Below are positions 35,220-47,823 of a stretch of DNA of 51,754 bases, piece by piece. The position numbers and the translations under genes were made by a program. Numbering within the stretch: position 1 is the stretch's first letter; the number at the start of each line of letters is the position of its first letter. Below the pieces are notes generated by a model. It was given only the letters and a program-made list of their open reading frames with translations, ran no database searches and was not told the DNA's origin. The stretch is from Glycomyces arizonensis DSM 44726 (GTDB taxonomy: Bacteria > Actinomycetota > Actinomycetes > Mycobacteriales > Micromonosporaceae): positions 1-51,754 of the forward strand of contig NZ_AXWO01000033.1 of assembly GCF_000482705.1 (NCBI RefSeq). The letters run 5' to 3'.

Positions 35220-35838
35220 CGACCACGCGGCGGTCCGCGCCGGGCTGCGCATGCTGCTCGACAGCGCCGACGACATCGAAGTGGTCGGCGAGGCCGCCGA
35301 CGGCGCCGAGGCCGTCGAGCAGGCGAGGCTGCTCGACCCCGACGTGGTCGTCATGGACGTCCGCATGCCCCGCAAGGACGGCATCGCGGCCGCCGCCGAG
35401 CTGCGCGGCGTCGCCGACGTCCTCGTGCTGACCAGCTACGGTGACGACGCGAACGTGTTCGACGCGCTCCGCGCCGGTGCCAGCGGCTTCCTGCTCAAGG
35501 ACGCCGACGCCGCCACGCTCGTCGACGCCGTCCGCGTCGTCGCCCGCGGCGAGGGCCTGATCTCCCCGGCCGTCACCAGGAACCTCATCGCCGAGTTCGG
35601 GCGCGCCCGCCCCTCCTACGCCCCGATCCCGGTCGACGGCGAGGGCCTGGCGTCCCTCACCCCGCGCGAGACCGAGGTCCTCGCCCTCATCGGCGAGGGC
35701 CTGTCGAACGCCGAGATCGCCGCCGAGCTCGGCATGGCCGAGTCCACGGTGAAATCGCACGTGACGCGTGTGCTCGCGAAGCTCGATCTCGGCAGCCGTG
35801 TCCAGGCCGCCATCTACGCCCGCGAGCGGGATCGATGA
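35197..35838 (+). CDS. LuxR/NarL-family response regulator
   Basis: The 213-residue protein has a receiver domain (ITVLLADDHAAVRAGLRMLL; phosphoacceptor Asp in PDVVVMDVRMPRKDG; Lys in GFLLKDADAATL). A C-terminal LuxR helix-turn-helix follows (LTPRETEVLALIGEGLSNAE, then IAAELGMAESTVKSHVTRVL). GTG 35197 is preceded by AGGAGA and overlaps the kinase gene. Kinase and regulator are therefore made together. The only nearby divergent target is the membrane-protein pair at 32907-33891. It ends 88 bp before argC, and the argC promoter starts just after it. Confidence 0.94.
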   Translation: MITVLLADDHAAVRAGLRMLLDSADDIEVVGEAADGAEAVEQARLLDPDVVVMDVRMPRKDGIAAAAELRGVADVLVLTSYGDDANVFDALRAGASGFLLKDADAATLVDAVRVVARGEGLISPAVTRNLIAEFGRARPSYAPIPVDGEGLASLTPRETEVLALIGEGLSNAEIAAELGMAESTVKSHVTRVLAKLDLGSRVQAAIYARERDR

Positions 35839-35864
35839 CTCATCCCACGAACTGGAATATCGCA

Positions 35865-35914
35865 TTGAGCCCTTGATTGAATGCTGATACAGTTTACTGC
35901 ATAAGCATTCAATC
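35865..35914 (+). promoter_or_regulatory. argC promoter with tandem ARG boxes
   Basis: TTGAGC (35865-35870) and TACAGT (35888-35893) are 17 nt apart. Two 18-bp ARG-box-like sites cover them. Box 1 is 35876-35893, with core TGAAT-GCTG-ATACA. Box 2 is 35896-35913, with core TGCAT-AAGC-ATTCA. The two are separated by 2 bp, each with one mismatch to the TGAATnnnnATTCA palindrome. The outer halves together form an 11-bp perfect inverted repeat (35875-35885 with 35904-35914). A hexamer of ArgR with arginine would block the -10. Confidence 0.75.
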
Positions 35915-35926
35915 GGGAGGTTTCCA

Positions 35927-36940
35927 GTGACGTACCAGGTCGCCGTGGCAGGCGCCAGCGGCTACGCGGGAGGCGAGGTGCTGCGGCTGCTCGCCGACCA
36001 CCCGCAGCTCGACGTGATCGCCGCCAGCGCCCACAGCCAGGCCGGTCAGCCGATCACCGCCGTCCACCCGCACCTCGCCGCCTACGGTGATCGACGGTTC
36101 TGCGAGACCACCCCGGAGGCCCTCGCGGGCGCCGACCTGGTCGTCATGACCCTCCCGCACGGCCAGTCCGGCCCGCTGGCCGCCCAGCTGAGCGCCGACG
36201 CCAAGATCGTCGACCTCGGCGCCGACCACCGGCTCGAAGACGCCGCCGCCTGGGAGTCCTACTACCACAGCCCCCACGCCGGGACCTGGACCTACGGCCT
36301 GCCCGAACTGCCCGGCCAGCGCGAGGCCATCGCCGCCTCCGACCGCGTCGCCGCCACCGGCTGCTACGCCGTCGCCGCCATCCTCGCGCTCCACCCGCTC
36401 ATCGAGGCCGGGATCGCCGAGCCCGCCGACGTCGTCGCCGTCGCGGCCTCCGGCACCTCCGGCGCGGGCAACGCCGCCAAGAAGCACCTGCTCGCCAGCG
36501 AGGTCATCGGCTCGATGAGCCCCTACAAGGTCGGCGCCCACCAGCACGTGCCCGAGATCAAGCAGGCCACCGGCGCCGCGAGCCTGTCGATGACGCCGCT
36601 CCTGGCGCCCATGCCCCGCGGCATCCTCGCCACCGTCACCGCCAAGCCCGCCGCCGACGTCACCCCCGCCGATGTGCGAGCCGCGCTCGCCAAGGCCTAC
36701 GACGGCGAGCACTTCGTGCGCCTGCTGCCCGAGGGCGCCTGGCCCGCCACGGCCTCCACCTACGGCACCAACGCCGCCCACCTCCAGGGCACCGTCGACC
36801 TCGACTCGGGTCGCATCATCGCCTGCGCCGCCATCGACAACCTCGGCAAGGGCGCGGCCGGGCAGGTCGTCCAGTGCGCCAACCTCATGCTCGGCCTCCC
36901 CGAGGCCGCGGGCCTGAGCGTGAACGGAGTCGCGCCGTGA
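35927..36940 (+). CDS. argC: N-acetyl-gamma-glutamyl-phosphate reductase
   Basis: The 337-residue NADPH-dependent enzyme catalyses step 3 of arginine synthesis. It begins [20 protein letters not shown] (nucleotide-binding GxSGYxG) and has the catalytic cysteine in [12 protein letters not shown]. It also carries [15 protein letters not shown] and [14 protein letters not shown], typical of type 1 ArgC. GTG 35927 follows GGGAGG at 7 nt. It is first in the operon, directly below the ARG boxes, and overlaps argJ by 4 nt. Confidence 0.97.
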   Translation: MTYQVAVAGASGYAGGEVLRLLADHPQLDVIAASAHSQAGQPITAVHPHLAAYGDRRFCETTPEALAGADLVVMTLPHGQSGPLAAQLSADAKIVDLGADHRLEDAAAWESYYHSPHAGTWTYGLPELPGQREAIAASDRVAATGCYAVAAILALHPLIEAGIAEPADVVAVAASGTSGAGNAAKKHLLASEVIGSMSPYKVGAHQHVPEIKQATGAASLSMTPLLAPMPRGILATVTAKPAADVTPADVRAALAKAYDGEHFVRLLPEGAWPATASTYGTNAAHLQGTVDLDSGRIIACAAIDNLGKGAAGQVVQCANLMLGLPEAAGLSVNGVAP

Positions 36941-38091
36941 CCGTCACGACTCCCAAGGGCTTCCGGGCCTCCGGCGTCACCGCCGGGCTCAAGGAGTCCG
37001 GCAAGCCCGACCTGGCGCTCGTCGTCAACGACGGCCCCGCGCAGGTGGCCGCGGGCCGCTTCACCGGCAACCGCGTCAAGGCCGCGCCCGTCAAGTGGTC
37101 CCAGCAGGTCCTCACCTACGGCAGGCTCAAGGCCGTCGTCCTCAACTCCGGCGGCGCCAACGCCTGCACCGGTCCCGAGGGCTTCGGCGACACCCACGCC
37201 ACCGCCGAGAAGACCGCCGCCGCCCTCGGCTGCGGCGCCGCCGAGGTCGCCGTCTGCTCCACCGGGCTCATCGGCGAGCGCCTCCCGATGGCCAAGCTCC
37301 TGCCCGGTGTCGACGAGGCCGTCGCCGCGCTCACCGAGACCGGTGGCGAGGACGCCGCCACGGCGATCATGACCACCGACACCGTCCCGAAGAACGCCGT
37401 GCGCACCAGCGAGGCGGGCTGGACGATCGGCGGCATCGCCAAGGGCGCCGGGATGCTCGCCCCCGGCCTGGCCACCATGCTCGTCGTCATCACCACCGAC
37501 GCCGCCGTCGACACCGAACTCGCCGACACGGCGCTCGGCACCGCCTGCCGGTACTCCTTCGACCGGCTCGACTCCGACGGCTCGATGTCCACCAACGACA
37601 CCGTGCTCCTGCTCGCCTCCGGCGCCTCCGGCGCCCGCGCCGAGGCCGACGAGTTCATCACCGCGCTCACCGAGCTGTGCAAGGACCTCGCGAAGCAGCT
37701 TCAGAGCGACGCCGAGGGCTCCACCAAGGACATCGCCATCACCGTCTCGGGCGCCGAGACCGAGGACGACGCCGTCGAGGTCGCCCGCTGCGTCGCCCGC
37801 GACAGCCTCGTCAAGACCGCCATGTTCGGCTGCGACCCCAACTGGGGCCGCATCCTCGCCGCCGTCGGCGTCGCCAAGGCGCCCTTCGACGCCGACGCGG
37901 TCGACGTCGCCGTCAACGGCGTGTGGATCTGCAAGGCCGGGGCCGCGGGCGAGAGCCGCGACGACGTCGACCTCAAGGGCCGCGACGTCGCCATCGACAT
38001 CGAGCTCCACAACGGCGCCGCGTCGGCCACGATCTGGACCAACGACCTGTCCCACGACTACGTTCACGAGAACTCGGCGTATTCCACATGA
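36937..38091 (+). CDS. argJ: bifunctional ornithine acetyltransferase/N-acetylglutamate synthase
   Basis: The 384-residue protein transfers acetyl from N-acetylornithine to glutamate, recycling it and removing the need for a separate argA here. Visible motifs are [49 protein letters not shown] and the self-cleavage site [20 protein letters not shown]. In that site the Thr after Ala becomes the N-terminal nucleophile of the beta chain. The end [20 protein letters not shown] is also conserved. GTG 36937 overlaps the argC stop (GTGA); the stop overlaps argB (ATGA). Confidence 0.97.
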   Translation: MTVTTPKGFRASGVTAGLKESGKPDLALVVNDGPAQVAAGRFTGNRVKAAPVKWSQQVLTYGRLKAVVLNSGGANACTGPEGFGDTHATAEKTAAALGCGAAEVAVCSTGLIGERLPMAKLLPGVDEAVAALTETGGEDAATAIMTTDTVPKNAVRTSEAGWTIGGIAKGAGMLAPGLATMLVVITTDAAVDTELADTALGTACRYSFDRLDSDGSMSTNDTVLLLASGASGARAEADEFITALTELCKDLAKQLQSDAEGSTKDIAITVSGAETEDDAVEVARCVARDSLVKTAMFGCDPNWGRILAAVGVAKAPFDADAVDVAVNGVWICKAGAAGESRDDVDLKGRDVAIDIELHNGAASATIWTNDLSHDYVHENSAYST

Positions 38092-38987
38092 GCATCGAAG
38101 ACCTCGCACCGCATCTCAAGGACGCGCTCGGCAAGGCCGAGACGCTCATCGAGGCCCTGCCCTGGCTGCAGCGCTTCACCGGCAGCACCGTCGTGGTCAA
38201 ATACGGCGGCAACGCCATGATCAACCCCGAGCTCCAGGCCGCCTTCGCCGCCGACATGGTGTTCCTGCACTACGTCGGCATCAAGCCCGTCGTCGTCCAC
38301 GGCGGCGGCCCGCAGATCTCCGCGATGCTCGCCAAGCTCGACATCGCCTCCGAGTTCAAAGGCGGCCTGCGCGTCACCACGCCCGAGGCCGCCGACGTCG
38401 TCCGCATGGTCCTGGTCGGCCAGGTCGGCCGCGAACTCGTCGGCCTGATCAACAACCACGGCCCCCACGCGGTCGGCATGAGCGGCGAGGACGCCCGCCT
38501 GTTCACCGCCAAGCGCCGCTGGGCCGACGTCGACGGCGAACGGGTCGACGTGGGCCGCGTCGGCGACGTCGCCAGCGTCAACACCACCGCCATCGACGAC
38601 CTCATCGCCGCCGGGCGCATCCCCGTGGTCTCCACGGTCGCGCTCGACCACGACGGCGTCCTCTACAACCTCAACGCCGACACCGCCGCCGCCGCGCTCG
38701 CCGAGGCCCTCGGCGCGCAGAAGCTCGTCATCCTCACCGACGTCGAAGGGCTCTACGCGAACTGGCCCGACAAGGACTCGCTGCTGCGGCAGATCACCAC
38801 CTCGCGGCTCGCCGAGCTCCTCCCCAAGCTCCAAGCCGGCATGGTCCCCAAGATGGAGGCCTGCCTGCGCGCGGTCAAGGGCGGCGTCCCCCAGGCGCAC
38901 GTCATCGACGGGCGCGTCCCCCACTCGACGCTGCTGGAGATCTTCACCTCCGAAGGCGTCGGCACCATGGTCGTGGAGGAACAATGA
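38088..38987 (+). CDS. argB: acetylglutamate kinase
   Basis: The 299-residue amino-acid kinase phosphorylates N-acetylglutamate (step 2). ATP- and substrate-binding motifs are [70 protein letters not shown] and [19 protein letters not shown]. The N-terminal helix (about residues 1-25, [20 protein letters not shown]) is the extension found in arginine-sensitive, hexameric forms, so feedback inhibition by arginine is likely. Start ATG 38088 overlaps argJ by 4 nt. Confidence 0.97.
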   Translation: MSIEDLAPHLKDALGKAETLIEALPWLQRFTGSTVVVKYGGNAMINPELQAAFAADMVFLHYVGIKPVVVHGGGPQISAMLAKLDIASEFKGGLRVTTPEAADVVRMVLVGQVGRELVGLINNHGPHAVGMSGEDARLFTAKRRWADVDGERVDVGRVGDVASVNTTAIDDLIAAGRIPVVSTVALDHDGVLYNLNADTAAAALAEALGAQKLVILTDVEGLYANWPDKDSLLRQITTSRLAELLPKLQAGMVPKMEACLRAVKGGVPQAHVIDGRVPHSTLLEIFTSEGVGTMVVEEQ

Positions 38988-40182
38988 CCTATTCGGACGA
39001 ACTCAAGGGCCGGTTCCAGGCCGCTCTCATGGGCAACTACGGGCTGCCCCCGGTCGCCATCAGCCACGGCGAGGGCCGCCACGTCACCGACGTCGACGGC
39101 GAGACCTACCTCGACATGATCGGCGGCATCGCCGTCTCCAGCCTCGGGCACAGCCACCCCGCCATCGTGGAGGCCGTCAGCACGCAGGCCGCCCGCCTCG
39201 CCCACACCTCCAACCTCTACCTCCACGAGAAGGAGGTCGAACTCGCCGAGAAGCTCCTCGAACTCGCCGCCGTCGACGGCAAGGTCTTCCTGTGCAACTC
39301 CGGCACCGAGGCCAACGAGGCCGCCCTCAAACTGGTCCTCCTCGCGGGCAAGGCGAACGGCCGCACCAAGATCGTCGCCGCCGAGCACGGCTTCCACGGC
39401 CGCACCCTCGGCTCGCTCTCCATCACCGGCAAGGCCGCGATCCGCGAGCCGTTCGAGCCGCTCGGCCGCGACGTCGAATTCGTGCCCCACGGCGACGCCG
39501 AGGCGCTGAAGGCCGCCGTCGACGACACCACCGCCGCGGTCTTCCTCGAACCCGTCCAAGGCGAGGCGGGCGTCGTCACCGCCGCCCCCGGCTACCTCGC
39601 CGCCGCGCGCGAGCTCACCGCCGCGCACGGCGCCGCCCTCGTCGTCGACGAGATCCAGTCCGGCTTCGGGCGCACCGGCGCCTGGTTCGCCCACCACGCC
39701 GAAGGCGTCACCCCCGACGTCATCACCGTCGCCAAGGGCATGGGCGGCGGCGTCCCCATCGGCGCCGCCATCGCCGTCGGCCCCTACGCCGAGGCCCTCA
39801 CCCCCGGCACCCACGGCTCCACCTTCGGCGGCAACCCGATCGCCTGCGCCGCCGCGCTGGCCGTCATCGACACCATCGAACGCGAGCACCTCTTCGACAA
39901 CGTGACCGCGCTCGGTTCGCACCTCGAAGAGCGACTCGCCGCCGACGCGCGCATCGCCGAAGTCCGCGGCATCGCCCTGTGGCGCGGCATCGCCCTGACC
40001 GAACCGGTCGCGGCCGACGTCGTCGCCCGCCTCGCCGCGGACGGCGTGCTCGCCAACGCCGTGCGGGCCGACACCGTCCGCATCGCGCCACCGCTCACCA
40101 TCACCGCCCCCGAACTCGCCGAGTTCTGCGACAAACTCATCGCCGCGCTCGACGACGTTCTTCCAGCACCAGGAGGACGACC

Positions 40183-40186
<4 letters not shown>
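38984..40186 (+). CDS. argD: acetylornithine aminotransferase
   Basis: The 400-residue class III PLP enzyme makes N-acetylornithine from the semialdehyde (step 4). Motifs: [77 protein letters not shown], and the Schiff-base lysine in [17 protein letters not shown], then [23 protein letters not shown] 38984 overlaps the argB stop (ATGA), and its stop overlaps the argF GTG. Confidence 0.97.
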
Positions 40187-41126
<940 letters not shown>

Positions 41127-41130
<4 letters not shown>

Positions 41131-41682
41131 ACCAGCCGACTACGAAGGCCGCGCGCCAGGCCCGCATCGTCGAGCTCATCTCGATGCAGTCCATCAAGTC
41201 GCAGTCCGAACTGGCCGAGCTCCTCGCCGAGTCCGGCATCGAGGTCACCCAGGCGACCCTCTCGCGCGACCTCGAAGAGCTCGGCGCGATCAAGGTCCGC
41301 GGCACCGACGGCGGCGGCGCCGTCTACTCGATCTTCCCCGAAGGCGAGCGGCCCCTGCGCGACGCCGAGGCCGCGCCCGACCGCCTCAAGCGGCTCCTGC
41401 GCGAACTCCTCGTCGGCGCCGACTACTCGGGCAACATGGCCGTGCTGTGGGTCCCTCCCGGGGCCGCCCAGTACCTCGCCAGCGCCATCGACCGCTCCGG
41501 CCTGGCCGACGTCATCGCCACCATCGCGGGCGACGACACCATCGCCGTCATCGCCCGCGACGGCGTGCCCGGCCGCCATGTCGCCGACCGGATGCTCCAG
41601 TGGGCCGGCAAGGCCCCCACCGCGGACACCTCCGTTGAGACCGCCATCCCTTACACCACCACTGAAATCAAGGAGAACAGCA

Positions 41683-41690
<8 letters not shown>
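41127..41690 (+). CDS. argR: arginine repressor ArgR
   Basis: The 187-residue protein represses the arginine genes when arginine is bound. An N-terminal winged helix ([36 protein letters not shown]) binds ARG boxes. The C-terminal trimerisation and arginine-binding domain contains [20 protein letters not shown]. It is slightly longer than the usual 150-170 because of an insert after the wing and a tail ([11 protein letters not shown]). It is encoded in the operon it should control through the two boxes before argC, giving a negative feedback loop. Its stop lies 8 bp inside argG. Confidence 0.96.
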
Positions 41691-44282
<2,592 letters not shown>

Positions 44283-44284
44283 TG

Positions 44285-44320
44285 CGCGGCGGCCGACCCG
44301 TCTCCGGGTCGGCCGCCGCG
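44285..44320 (+). terminator. hairpin between argH and the convergent secreted-protein gene
   Basis: A 16-bp perfect inverted repeat (44285-44300 with 44305-44320, extendable by one pair) closes a TCTC loop two bases after the argH stop. It has no T-run. As a bidirectional hairpin between convergent genes it can serve both strands. Confidence 0.7.
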
Positions 44321-44322
44321 CC

Positions 44323-44862
44323 TCACCCTTGTCCGCCGGGGACGATGACGACCGCTTCGGTGCAGTCGTCCTCCCACGACGAGTCGTCCGCGATCCCGTC
44401 CTTGCAGATCGCCGCGGTGACGTAGTCGATTGGATTGCCGGAGGGGGCGACGAGCGAGAACTCGTATTCGAATCCCGAGCCGGGGAATCCGCCGCCGTCG
44501 TCGGCGACCTTGAACGGGACGGCGTGCTCGGCCACCGGCTCGTCCCTGATGTAGCCGATGAACTCGATGTGGCGCGGGAAGGGGACCACGCTCAGGCAGA
44601 TCGTCTCGGGCGGGGCGTGGCTGATCACGGCGGTGCCGCTGATCTCGACCGAGGGGACCTGGGGGGCGTGGACGGCGGGCCACGAGGCCTCGCCCTCGGT
44701 GTCGAAGTAAGTGCAGAGGTCCTCGCCGACGTCGCCGATCTTGAACGGCGTCGGGGCGTACTGGGGATGACTGGCGGCGGCCGGGGCGGCGAGGGCGGCG
44801 GCGAGCAGCCATCCCGCGGCGAGGGCGGTGAGTGTCCTTCGGAGGCTGGGAATTCGGTTCAT
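44323..44862 (-). CDS. small secreted protein of unknown function
   Basis: From ATG 44862 (GGGAG 5 nt upstream) the protein has 179 residues. The signal peptide is MNRIPSLRRTL followed by a hydrophobic Ala/Leu stretch and an AAAS-type cleavage site near residue 31. The frame continues further upstream, but the sequence there does not look like a signal. The mature part has four cysteines (EDLCTYF, ETICLSV, AAICKDG, EDDCTEA), which could form two disulfides, and looks beta-rich (VEISGTAVISH, IEFIGYIRD). No family is recognised. It is monocistronic, convergent with argH, with a candidate promoter 70-100 bp upstream. Confidence 0.7.
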   Translation of the reverse strand: MNRIPSLRRTLTALAAGWLLAAALAAPAAASHPQYAPTPFKIGDVGEDLCTYFDTEGEASWPAVHAPQVPSVEISGTAVISHAPPETICLSVVPFPRHIEFIGYIRDEPVAEHAVPFKVADDGGGFPGSGFEYEFSLVAPSGNPIDYVTAAICKDGIADDSSWEDDCTEAVVIVPGGQG

Positions 44863-44934
44863 CGGGGCTCCCGAACGGGGGTAGGCGGCAGCGCACCCAA
44901 CCGATACGCTCCGAAAACTCGACAATTATATAGA

Positions 44935-44963
44935 AGTATCCGAATATGACTATCTTATGTCAA
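44935..44963 (-). promoter_or_regulatory. candidate promoter of the secreted-protein gene
   Basis: On the minus strand a perfect TTGACA (44963-44958) is followed after 17 nt by GATACT (44940-44935). A perfect TATAAT (44930-44925) lies further on but at 27 nt spacing. The whole 60-bp stretch is strikingly AT-rich for this genome. Confidence 0.45.
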
Positions 44964-44982
44964 GTCTGGCCCGCCCGGCGAC

Positions 44983-45960
44983 TCACTGCGGATCGGGCGG
45001 CGTGGACCCGTCGCCGCCGCGCCGCTGCCGGTAGACGTCCTTGAACCGATCGCCCGCCGTCGCGCCCAGTTGGCGCAGTCGTCGGCCCTGCTCGCTGTCG
45101 GCGGCCCGGGCGGCCCATCGGCCGCCGGTCTCCTTGGCGCGGCGGACCTGATACGAGTCGGCCAGCCGCTGCACCGGGACCCGCTGGGCGGCGTTCCGCG
45201 CGGCTGACGACCCCGCCTGGGCGGCCCGCAACACCGTTCGCCCGGCCGTGGCGTAGGCGCCGGCGTGGACGGTGCGCGTCCCGGCGACCAGATCGCCCAG
45301 CGACCGCCGAGCGGAGCCGAACAGCGCCGGTGCCACATAGGCGACCAGAACAGCGACCGCCAGCAGCCACAGCACGAAGCCGCCGATGAAACTGCCGTGC
45401 AGCAGGGCGATCCAGGCCAGTCCGTACAGGCCCCCGGTACAGACGACGGTCACCGCGGCGCGCCACAGCGACCGCCCGAAGCGGGCCTTGGAGCCGCCCG
45501 GGCCGACGATTCGCAGGTCGAGCAGCATGCGGCCGAGGGTGCGGCCCTGCCACAGGTTGGCGGCCGTCTCGTAGGCGAAGTGGAATCCGATGAGAATGAG
45601 CACCGAGGTCTGGACCCGCGAGACGATCAGGTTCCAGGCCGAGTCCCCGACCTCATCGGTCGCGGCCCCGACGTCGCCCGCGGAGAAGAGCACGTTCGTG
45701 ACCGCGCCGATGACCTGCTCCGGCAGGACGTGCGTGGCCTTCTCTGTGATCGCATCGATAGTCAAGGCCGCCAGCAGGAACAATGCCAGCGACAAGACCG
45801 CAAGATCGATGGCCCGAGCGGCGATCCGGCGCCCGGTTTTCGGCATAGGAGGGGAATGAACAGGCGGACCGGCCGGCGAGTGGCCGCCGACGAATGGGCC
45901 CGGCTGGTGCGGAAACGGCGGTCCGGGCTGGGACTCGGTCGGGGGATGCTGTTGCGTCAT
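44983..45960 (-). CDS. RDD-family membrane protein
   Basis: The 325-residue protein has a Pro/Gln/His-rich cytoplasmic head. The RDD domain follows: RRIAARAIDLAVLSLALFLL (with R and D of the first RDD motif), a long external loop, VLILIGFHFAYETAANLWQG, GRTLGRMLLDLRIVGPGGSK, two more helices, and RSLGDLVAGTRTV (the final D). The last 90 residues are a basic, helical cytoplasmic tail (RRAKETGGRWAARAADSEQG). RDD proteins are of unclear function, and some act as sodium/proton antiporters. Start ATG 45960, no neighbour in the same transcript except possibly the secreted-protein gene. Confidence 0.88.
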   Translation of the reverse strand: MTQQHPPTESQPGPPFPHQPGPFVGGHSPAGPPVHSPPMPKTGRRIAARAIDLAVLSLALFLLAALTIDAITEKATHVLPEQVIGAVTNVLFSAGDVGAATDEVGDSAWNLIVSRVQTSVLILIGFHFAYETAANLWQGRTLGRMLLDLRIVGPGGSKARFGRSLWRAAVTVVCTGGLYGLAWIALLHGSFIGGFVLWLLAVAVLVAYVAPALFGSARRSLGDLVAGTRTVHAGAYATAGRTVLRAAQAGSSAARNAAQRVPVQRLADSYQVRRAKETGGRWAARAADSEQGRRLRQLGATAGDRFKDVYRQRRGGDGSTPPDPQ

Positions 45961-46259
45961 AGAAGCGTCCCATCGGTCTGGAGCGGGGTGGCCAGTGGTG
46001 GGTTCCGGTTCGTATCGATAAGTGTAATTCCATGTCGCAACCGAGAGGCAGCAAGCACATCACCTGTGCCGGGGCCACCGCTGCACTGGTGGGTTCATCC
46101 CTTGCCGCGAGAGAAGGTCATTCGGGCATCCATATTCATGTCCGACCAGGAGGAATCTCTGACGATGTGGCTGTATGTCTTGCGCTGCAAGAGGAGTAGT
46201 GGTTATAAGGTATCGATCGTCTTGCGTGGACGTTCGACTGCCAGAACCGTGATGAACCG
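45961..46259 (+). other. 299-bp region of lower GC without a supported gene
   Basis: Third-position bias is lost and GC drops. A frame around 46165-46284 (MWLYVLRCKRSSGYKVSIVL...) has AGGAGG 11 nt upstream but no recognisable family, and it runs into the repeat array. It may be the remains of whatever gene the array invaded. Confidence 0.4.
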
Positions 46260-46718
46260 ACTTCGAACAAGTCAGCGACCATAAGGGATTGGTTGCCGTG
46301 AGGTGAGCCATTGGCCTTCGGTTCGTACTGGCCTGGCTCCAGGCGAAACAGCGACAGCGAGGCAGTCGGAAGCTGAGGTCGGGTATGTGGCCTTGGGGTT
46401 GTGTTGGGTTGCGCTTCGGGCGGATCGGCGATGAAGAGGTGGGAGGGCGTCTGGGGTGGTCGGTCGGCGCGGAGGCTCGCTCGGGTAGGGGTTCAACCGA
46501 TCGGCGACCGCGAGGTAGGCAGGTGCTGAGATTGGTGCTGTGTCTTCGGGGTGGCCTTCGGTCGGGCTTCAGGCGAGTCAGCGATGGAAGGCGGGGAAGA
46601 GCTCGGGGCGGCCGGTCGGCGTGGAGGTCCGTTTAGTCAGGGCTTCAGGCGTATCGGCGATGCAGAGGTGAGCGGGTGCCTGGGGTGGCCTGTCGGCGCG
46701 GAGGTGGGTCGGTGGGCT
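46260..46718 (+). repeat. degenerate 76/77-bp tandem repeat array, copy 1
   Basis: Units begin at about 46260, 46336, 46413, 46490, 46566 and 46642, giving periods of 76, 77, 77, 76 and 76 bp. Each starts GSTTCnnnCG-like and continues into a small hairpin (for example GCGTATC-GGC-GATGC at 46650). Two unit types exist. Type I carries GGTGAGCGGGTGCCTGGGG then GGCCTGTCGGCGCGGAGG. Type II carries CGCGAGGTAGGCAGGTGCTG then TTGGTGCTGTGTC. The first unit is the most decayed. No open frame with normal codon use spans it. Confidence 0.8.
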
Positions 46719-46796
46719 CCGCCTGGTTCTCTTCCTTCTCGGGGTGTGGCGGCGGCTGGGGGGATGGCGTGTGGGGTCGGTTCGGTGCCTGGGCAG

Positions 46797-47075
46797 GGGA
46801 AAGGGCCCGGTCCCTGTCGGGGTTCCGGGCTGAGCGCCTATGGGTGCTCTGTCCCCGCCGCAGTTGCCTGCGGCGGGCAGGGTAAGAAGGGGATGGGGTC
46901 GTCAGGTCCGGTGGTGCCGGTCACTCCTGCTGGTGTCAGGGTCTGCCGGTCGGCTGGTGGTGAGGCCTGCTCGTCTTCGCCTGTCCTGGCTTGCTCGCTT
47001 TCGGCTGCCGTGGCCTGCGCAGGTTCGTCTACTGTGTCCCATTCGGATGTGCCGGTCGCCTCCTGCCTGGTGGCT
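46797..47075 (-). repeat. duplicated block, copy A (matches 51316-51594)
   Basis: About 279 bp closely match 51316-51594, including a terminator hairpin (46805-46830), a 10-bp perfect inverted repeat (46854-46863 with 46868-46877) and the coding 3' end of an unidentified gene. Both copies lie just right of a repeat array in the same orientation. Confidence 0.85.
46838..47075 (-). pseudogene. 3' remnant of the unidentified gene also at 51357-51754
   Basis: The minus-strand frame ending at TAG 46838-46840 matches the last 78 codons of the gene at 51357-51754, with ten amino-acid differences and no frameshift (shared QEATGT, VDEP, ESEQARTGEDEQ, LTPAGVTGTTGPDDP, PFLPCPPQATAAG). Homology stops abruptly at 47075, after which the sequence is unrelated. 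The N-terminal part is missing, so this is a truncated copy. Confidence 0.7.
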
Positions 47076-47157
47076 AAGCACACGTATCTTCGCAGGTGAA
47101 CGGGCATCTTTCCTCGTCAGGTTCCATCAAGGACGGTGGGCCGCAGAATAACTGAGG

Positions 47158-47823
47158 CTAACGGTCGCCGTTGAGATACGCGAGCACCGCCAGGACCCTG
47201 CGGTTGGTGTCGTCGGTCCGCGAGAGGTCCAGTTTGGACAGAATGCTCCCAGTGTGCTTGCCCACGGCGGCCTCGGAGACGTGAAGCCTCCGGGCGATCG
47301 CGGCGTTGGAGTGCCCCTCTGCCATCAGCGACAGCACCTCCCGCTCGCGGGTGGTGAGCGCGGACAGCGGGCCGCTCCGGCGCCGCAGCAGCTGGCTGAT
47401 CACCTGGGGGTCGACCGCGGTGCCGCCGTCGGCGACGCGATGCAGCGCGTCGATGAAGGCCTCGACGTCGACGACCCGGTCCTTGAGGAGGTAGCCGACA
47501 CCGTACCCGCCGCCGGTGTCGATCAATTCCGCCGCGTACCGGTGCTGCACATACTGGCTCAACACGACCACGCCGAGCCCGGGGTCGATGCGGCGCAACT
47601 CCACGGCCGCCCGCAGCCCCTCGTCGGTGAAACCCGGCGGCATGCGGATGTCGGTGACCACCAGGTCCGGCCGGTGCACCGCGACCGCCTCCTTGAGCGC
47701 CTCGGCGTCGCCGACCGCCTCGACCACCCGGAACCCGAAGCGCTCGAACAGCCCGATCAGGCCCTCCCGCAGCAGGACGCCGTCCTCGGCCAGGACTACT
47801 CGGACGACGGACTTGGATCGCAC
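47158..47823 (-). CDS. LuxR/NarL-family response regulator
   Basis: The 221-residue protein begins VVRVVLAEDGVLLREGLIGL and has the phosphoacceptor Asp in PDLVVTDIRMPPGFTDEGLR. The receiver Lys is in GYLLKDRVVDVEAFIDAL, and the LuxR helix-turn-helix is LTTREREVLSLMAEGHSNAA followed by IARRLHVSEAAVGKHTGSI. The GTG start at 47823 has GGAGG upstream and lies inside the 3' end of the kinase gene (28-bp overlap), so the pair is coupled. The expected target is the palindrome at 49173-49198 between the kinase and protease genes. Confidence 0.94.
   Translation of the reverse strand: MRSKSVVRVVLAEDGVLLREGLIGLFERFGFRVVEAVGDAEALKEAVAVHRPDLVVTDIRMPPGFTDEGLRAAVELRRIDPGLGVVVLSQYVQHRYAAELIDTGGGYGVGYLLKDRVVDVEAFIDALHRVADGGTAVDPQVISQLLRRRSGPLSALTTREREVLSLMAEGHSNAAIARRLHVSEAAVGKHTGSILSKLDLSRTDDTNRRVLAVLAYLNGDR

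Noticed and set aside
46060..46311. 83-codon minus-strand frame left of the first array
   Set aside because: Codon third positions are not GC-biased like the genes here, there is no ribosome site or motif, and it overlaps the repeat array.
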